From Artemisia argyi (lineage: Eukaryota > Streptophyta > Magnoliopsida > Asterales > Asteraceae), in the NCBI GenBank assembly GCA_030686995.1, contig CM060709.1, forward strand, positions 308,984,857 to 309,048,856: a stretch of 64,000 nucleotides of DNA, read 5' to 3'. Under the pieces are notes generated by a model. It was given only the letters and a program-made list of their open reading frames with translations, ran no database searches and had not been told where the DNA came from. How positions within the stretch are numbered: position 1 is the stretch's first letter; each line of letters starts with the position of its first letter. Positions 58,545 through 64,000 of this stretch are shown here, one piece after another. The translations under genes were made by a program, and so were the position numbers.

Positions 58545-60391
58545 TAACCCATGACCTTGAGTCTAGCTACAAGACTCGTAAATAAAGAAAAGCGCTTCTT
58601 GGGAGGCAACCCATGCTTTGTGTGATTTTTGTTTGCTTGTTTGTTATTTGCTTCCGTATGCATGCTTTATTTTTATTGTTGGTAGATCATGTTTCTCAAT
58701 TAAATAGTGGAAATACTTTACTTTGTTGTTTTGGCCTAGTCTTAACTCCACCTAAAAGTATTTTTGCAAAAGATAAGTGTAAGGGGAAACCCCAAATATG
58801 TTTTTAAGAAACAAACCGATCATGATTCTCCACAATATTAAGTGAACATGTATATTCGTATTTGTTAGAGTCAAATGCTTGTCTTGAGTCATAATGAAGT
58901 TTTGCAGGATTTTCCAGGAAGTAGAACCAAGTTTTTCCAGAAATTTTCCGGAAACTTAACATAAGAATTTCCGCAGTTCACTTCTGACGGCGTCACGAGA
59001 TTACTCTTGACGGCGTCACGTGTAAAAATCTGGAAATTTTACCAGTTTTGTTTTTCTAACGGAGTCTTAAAGTTTTTGTGAATTATTAAGTTTTATAATC
59101 TCCAGGAAATCTGTAAACTTCATTCCACAAGCATTATATCTTATTTTGTTTTCTAGGATTTAGTAACTTATATAGATTGCCGCCGATTTTACGCGAGGTT
59201 GCCTTGTTTGTTTTCTCAAATTTACAGGTTATGTATGACAAGAAGATGATTTATATTCTGGAAGGGAAGCTTTGATTGTTCATTTTCTTGGAGGAAGATT
59301 TAACCTGGCCACCTTATTATCCATACCGAGCGAATCAGGGGAGTATTTGATTTCATTCTTTTTACTTTTTCACTTTTACATTCTTTACTTGAACATTGAG
59401 GACAATGTTCATCTTAAGTGTAAGGGGAGGGTAAAATGATGATACCTTACATGTACACTTTCGCTTGAGTTTGTTTGTTTGATAGTAGATGTATAATAAA
59501 ACTATGAGAAATACTTGTTAGTGCAATTTTAGCGCCAAATTTAAAATTTTTTACAACATTTAGGAGTGAAACTTTAGCCATAGCAAGCGTCTCATGGATA
59601 GGAGATTGTATGACTAGCACATAACCGTACTTTCAGAAAAATTTTCCACCCAAATATGTGAGGTTCGCCTTTAGATTTGATAGGAAAACCATTTATTATT
59701 AGTGCTTATGAGTGTACCGGTAGCATTTAGATTCTAGAACTTGCGTTAGTGATGCATCCCGAGACCGCTAATGAGACTACATTCATGTAGTAGGATTTAC
59801 TACATGATAAGAGGCATTAGGATCACCCTTGTGTTAAACCCGTATCATAATTACTTGACCATTTAAGTCATATTACTTGGCTAGTTAAGTCAACTAATTT
59901 TTCCCACACCCTTAGCGTTGTACTCATTTTTAGTACACGATACCCCTAGTACACCCCTCCGAGCCTATCTTTTCGTTTCTAACTTTAAGCATTTTACTTA
60001 AAGGAAGAATTTGTTACACCCCACTTAAATGTACACCCAAATCGCCTTAGCCTTCCGTGTATGCGCTCATTTTTAGTGCATTATTGTTATTTGTTAAACC
60101 TTAAGTTAACTATCTAATTGATTACATGGTTGCTAAGTCGAGTTATATCATTGTACATATTGTTTTGGGACGATTGGTACTCATGGGTAAAGTACTTATT
60201 TATGGAGTAATGGGGAAGAACATCAAATATTACCCCCGTATGTACGTTAATCTTAAAAGTACTCCAGGTGTTTTGATTTTCTTAATTCGAGTCATTAGTT
60301 TAGTTTATTGTAAAGTATGTAAAAATTCATGTGTAAGGGGAACTTCCATTCCCTATGATGTATTATTTTGGATGGTAGGGTAAGAGTGTAT

Positions 60392-60434
<43 letters not shown>

Positions 60435-61031
60435 AAAAATCAAGAAAAAGAAAAAAAATAGAAAAAGAAAAAGAGAAAAAACATACGGGCTACCATCCCG
60501 TTTCATTCTATGTTTATTTTATGTTTTTGTAATTTTTCATTTATTAGCTTAAGTCGAGTCTATTCTTGGCTTAGCAAAGCCATATTGTACAAGTAATTGA
60601 CCAAGATTGTTAACTCGCCACCAGTAAAACTTCCTTTATCCAACAAAACCGTGTATTTCATATCCCTACACCTAACGTTACAACCCTTTAAAAGACCTCT
60701 TTGATAGTTTATCCTAGGTGCTTACGCCATGTGATGGAGGTTTGATCCTTTCCCAAGCCTATGGTAATCTATTTTGCTATGACAGGTAGTGAGAGATATT
60801 TTCCGTTTCCATATTGTAATTTATACTTTATTACACCCAAGAGATGTGAGTATCTAAACACTATTTGTGAGGTGCTATTATATGACCTCCGTGCTTGTCT
60901 TTGGCCTTTAGTGGAACGATTATTTGTTGTAATTACATTTATATTAGTGTTAAATGACCCCTAACTTGTATTTTGATTAGAATAAAAGCGCATTTGCTTG
61001 AGGACAAGCAAATCTCAAGTGTAAGGGTATA
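58545..61031 (+). other. Noncoding 3' interior of element 3
   Basis: No gene; it replaces the RT-integrase region of a full element. It begins with GCGCTTCTTGGGAGGCAACC (58592-58611), a sequence widely conserved after gag-pol in this gypsy branch. It also has two TGACGGCGTCA words near 58984 and 59012, repeated GTGTAAGGGG words (58775, 59418, 60332), a poly-A run (60395-60430), and TTGAGGACAA words near 59398 and 60997. Confidence 0.75.
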
Positions 61032-62425
61032 TGATGAGGCGAAAAATGAACCACTTTTAGGGGGTCATTTAAGCCCGGAATTGAATTTATTTGATCAAAT
61101 ATTGCTCTAAATCGTTCCTTTTGTGATTTTAGGTACTTTGGGAGAGAAATCTGGAAAAGGAAGCAATTCGGACGTTTTTGGAGCATAAAAGTGAAGAAAA
61201 CGCCAAAGTCTTAATTTTCCTTGCTGGGAACAGTATGTGACGGCGTCAAAGGCAAAATCCTGACGGCGTCAAGAGTAATTTGCATGACGGCCCAGTACAA
61301 ATGTGAAGGTGTCACAAGTAGAGCGTTAAGAGTAAAAGACGTGACGGCCTAGAAGACCATAACACATGACGGCGTCAGATGAAGATTAAGGCAGTCCGAG
61401 AAGTATTTTGGCGGCGAGATGACGGCGTCACCAATTTGGTCTTGACGCCGTCAGCCTCAATTTCCTATATATAGTTTTCTAGTTTTCATTCATAAAAAAA
61501 AGAAGTTTTGGAGAAACCCTAGGGCCGAACCTAGTACGAATTTTACAGGTTTTTCAAGGGTTTTCAGCCCTTGAACCCTTTCATGTGTAATTGAGATAAG
61601 TATTCTTTTAATTCAATCAATATGTCTATGTGTTGGTTGTCTATATCTTGTTCTTGTCTTGTTCTTGTTCTTGTCTTATATATATATAAATAACATATGT
61701 CTATGTGTTGGTTGTCTATATCTTGTTCTTGTTCTTGTATTGGATGAATGATTTCTATGTTAGGCTTAAGAAAACTGGCAGATCTCCAATTGGTAACATG
61801 CTTGAACGTCTTAGGAAATATGAACTGATGTGCAATAGGTTTTATTGGTTGTATTTAATGCATGAGTAAATTCTAATGATCCCATGTTAGGAGCATCTTA
61901 GCTGGCTCGACATAGAAGTGAAGTAGGCACTCATAGGATTGGGGAATTAAGTGCGCCACCCCATGAATGGTATTAAGGAATACAATCCGTCATCCACGCA
62001 ACTATAACAAGTAATTAACGTGTAAAAGATATCTAGGGAGTAGTGAAATCTAAGTAAACACAATTTCTCCACTTATTGCTCACAACCTTAGTTTAATTTA
62101 GTTTATTTTCATTTTTAGTATTTTATTTTGATTGCATCTTTAGTATTGGGTTAGTTGACTAGCAACTAATTCCGCCCAAATCCTTAAAACCCGAGATTTT
62201 TACTTGCTTTCTAAAAAATATAAAAATACAAAAATAATCATCCTTCATCTCTAGAACTAGTATTTAGGTTTTCTAATACTAGCGACACTATTCCTAGCTG
62301 AACGATCAATCCCCCGGTACTTGTCACTATACTATACTACAACGATCAAGTACACTGCCTGGTGGGGGTTGTAAGCTTCTCAAGATCCCCTGAGAGGTAA
62401 AGCCTGGTGCGATTCCCACGTATCA
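61032..62425 (+). repeat. 3' LTR of element 3
   Basis: TGATGAGGCG to CACGTATCA, 1394 bp. TGACG/CGTCA array 61238-61453, TATA box 61465-61474. A local rearrangement at 61640-61740 duplicates CTATGTGTTGGTTGTCTATA and removes about 100 bp present in the 5' LTR. Confidence 0.92.
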
Positions 62426-62488
62426 AGAGGAAACATTTGGAATGTATTGTTTGGTTTTGGAGACATCACCAACCGTGGTCTTAGGCAT
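62426..62488 (-). pseudogene. Post-pol ORF B of element 4, 5' end
   Basis: ATG at 62488-62486, 20 codons (MPKTTVGDVSKTKQYIPNV at the start), in frame with the part left of element 3 once the inserted element and one target duplication are removed. Upstream on the minus strand is an AT-rich microsatellite (62539-62564) where a TATA box would be expected. Confidence 0.75.
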
Positions 62489-64000
62489 TTTCACCTAAAC
62501 AATATAACAACAAAACAAAAACAACTATCATGCATATGTTATATATATATATATATATATATAATTATATGCAATATATGTGGAATGAAATTCTACTTCG
62601 ACCAAAAAAAATATTCTATGAAGTAGTTTCACAATGTCCCTTGTATTTTGATTTTAAACTCGTTTAGAATATATGATGTCAAAGAGTATGATATCATAAT
62701 TCATTTCGAAGTAAGGCTAGATATATATTAGATTATATATCTTGCTTTTTCATAAGAGTTTGACTTAGCATAAACATGTTTAAAAGGTTAAAATATGAAT
62801 TTTGGTTTTCAAAATATCTTTTTCAAGATAAACCAAACGCTCCCTTAACTAGATTAAAATAACCATAAACATCAATATATATATTGATTATATATCTTGA
62901 TGACATCTATTGACTCTAATAGTTTTAAAAAATTTTATGAGCTAATTTTAAGTTTTAAATAACTACATATAATTATAATTTGTTCATGAACCAAACGCCC
63001 ATGTTGTCTTCATGAACCATTTTATAGCGAATTGAGAAGTATGTTTTGATTGTTTACAACATTAAACTAATATAATGTAGTAAGTTTTAACTAGTTTTTA
63101 AGAGTTATATCAACAATGTGTCTTTTAAAAAATGAAATTCAACAAGGGTTTATGGGCGATTAAAGATTTTGACAAAATGATGTGTTATACTAAGTTTGAG
63201 TTGCAATACATCATTCTAATCATATGGGAAGCATTTGGTTGTTCAATTCCTAGCTTCTATTTCACTAAAATTCGAATTAAAATAAATTTTAATAAAATAT
63301 CTAATTATTGATTAGACACCAAATTGAATGAAATGTGATGAAATATATGTTGGAAAACTTACAAAAGATGTTGTTATACGTTTGGTTAGCGTTTGCCCCT
63401 TGCGAAACAACCCCGGATTGGTGATTTGGTGAAGGATTTTGATGGTTTTGGTTGTTTTGGTTCGTACTCAGCAGAGGTGAGGAAGGGAATTATGAACAAA
63501 TAGAGTGTTTGGCAAAAGATTTAAGGTGGAAAACGGATTTGAAAGTATCAGATGGCCGGCCCCCTTAAACATTAAGGGGACCGCCCCCGATAACAAGCCG
63601 GTCCCCTTAATTATTAAGGGGGCAGCCCTTTGAATTTTTGAATTTTCGCGGTATTAGTTTCTGGAACAAGTATATTTATATGTATATAATTAGATTTATA
63701 ATATATCAAAAATACGTGAGCGTTTATTGGCACGATGATAAAATATTTAACAATTTTTAATTACCGTTTCGATAATTAAAATGTACCTTTGACAATTTTG
63801 GATAAAATAATCAAAGTGTTAAGTTGATGAGAGGTTTGAGGTGTGTTCGGGAATATGTGAATATGTGTATATATGTATATATATATATAAGTATAAATGT
63901 GAGTGAATGATGGGTTGATAGGTGAGGTTTGAGAGATGATAATGGAGATAGAATATAGTCGGCGAAAGGAGTTTGTTTCATCCATAGTGTTCACGTGCGA
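62489..64000 (-). other. Noncoding region of element 4 upstream of ORF B
   Basis: AT-rich, with an AT microsatellite at 62539-62564 and palindrome copies at 63557-63583 and 63599-63625. The minus frame at 63776-63994 is Tyr/Ile-rich from a TA repeat and unsupported. Pol is not reached before the window ends. Confidence 0.55.
63557..63625. repeat. Palindrome array, copies D1 and D2
   Basis: Two full palindromes: 63557-63583 (CGGCCCCCTTAAA..TTAAGGGGACCG) and 63599-63625 (CGGTCCCCTTAATTATTAAG plus GGGGCAG), separated by 15 bp and preceded by CAGATGGC, as at copy C. Confidence 0.8.

Larger units (their letters stand above)
54432..62425 (+). mobile_element. Element 3: complete non-autonomous Ty3/gypsy element (gag-protease only), 7994 bp
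   Basis: LTRs 54432-55841 and 61032-62425 with TG...CA ends and duplication AGAGG on both sides. A primer site (55848-55865) follows the 5' LTR. The interior codes for Gag and protease (56014-58544, broken) and then has 2.5 kb of noncoding DNA. There is no RT, RNase H or integrase, so it depended on a partner element. The Gag/protease type and the TGGCGCCG primer site point to the Athila/Tat branch. It inserted into ORF B of element 4. Confidence 0.92.
50491..64000 (-). mobile_element. Element 4: minus-strand Sirevirus-type copia element, 5' part outside the window
   Basis: Reading leftward: noncoding DNA with a palindrome array, post-pol ORF B (start 62488), spacer, second palindrome array, post-pol ORF A (52658-52059), four polypurine tracts and the 3' LTR (51557-50491). 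Gag and pol must lie to the right of the window. Repeated polypurine tracts and post-pol ORFs mark it as Sirevirus-like. Element 3 interrupts ORF B (duplication AGAGG). It shares its LTR family with element 6. Confidence 0.8.

Overview
This is a nuclear window from a flowering plant, most likely a eudicot and probably an Asteraceae species. The family-level guess rests on my recollection of retroelement proteins from that family and is inference. About 49 of the 64 kb is LTR-retrotransposon DNA. GT-AG introns, plant-type TATA boxes, tRNA-iMet primer sites and a plant-only aspartic-protease-like gene all fit a plant. I see no rRNA, tRNA, CRISPR or bacterial signal.

Left block (1-35516) is a stack of nested elements. 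Element 2 is a minus-strand Ty1/copia element of Sirevirus type (5' LTR 35044-35516, gag, broken pol, post-pol ORF). It is split by element 5 (24112-32879, target-site duplication AACAC), a Ty3/gypsy element with two LTRs. Element 5 is split by a Sirevirus-type solo LTR (element 6, 26322-31252, duplication GAGGT). That LTR is split by a chromovirus-like solo LTR (element 7, 27865-31148, duplication TTACG). Element 1 (1-17958, plus strand) is another decayed Sirevirus. It appears to have landed in the post-pol ORF of element 2 and itself carries a chromovirus-like solo LTR (15080-17467, duplication TGATC).

Middle block (35517-50490) is the least transposon-dense part. It has a foldback MITE, an RPA/DUF223-like OB-fold gene whose 5' part lies in a nearly identical 1.9-kb tandem duplication (40188-43986), and one apparently intact host gene for a secreted xylanase-inhibitor/basic-7S-globulin-like protein (44260-45585). 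It also has an orphan copia LTR with primer site, a hAT-type MITE with 8-bp duplication, and a possible Helitron terminus.

Right block (50491-64000) is a minus-strand Sirevirus (element 4: 3' LTR 50491-51557, two post-pol ORFs). It is interrupted by a complete 8-kb gypsy element (element 3, 54432-62425, duplication AGAGG) that encodes only Gag and protease. Elements 3 and 5 belong to one family, so element 3 preserves the unoccupied site into which element 6 jumped in element 5.

The most unusual material is accessory to the retroelements. Element 2 has what looks like a divergent promoter that could drive its post-pol ORF one way and an antisense acidic ORF the other way. All three Sireviruses share a similar post-pol domain that does not look like an envelope protein. 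A 27-bp palindrome recurs in element 4 and its LTR family just upstream of TATA boxes. The gypsy LTRs carry dense TGACG/CGTCA arrays upstream of their TATA boxes.
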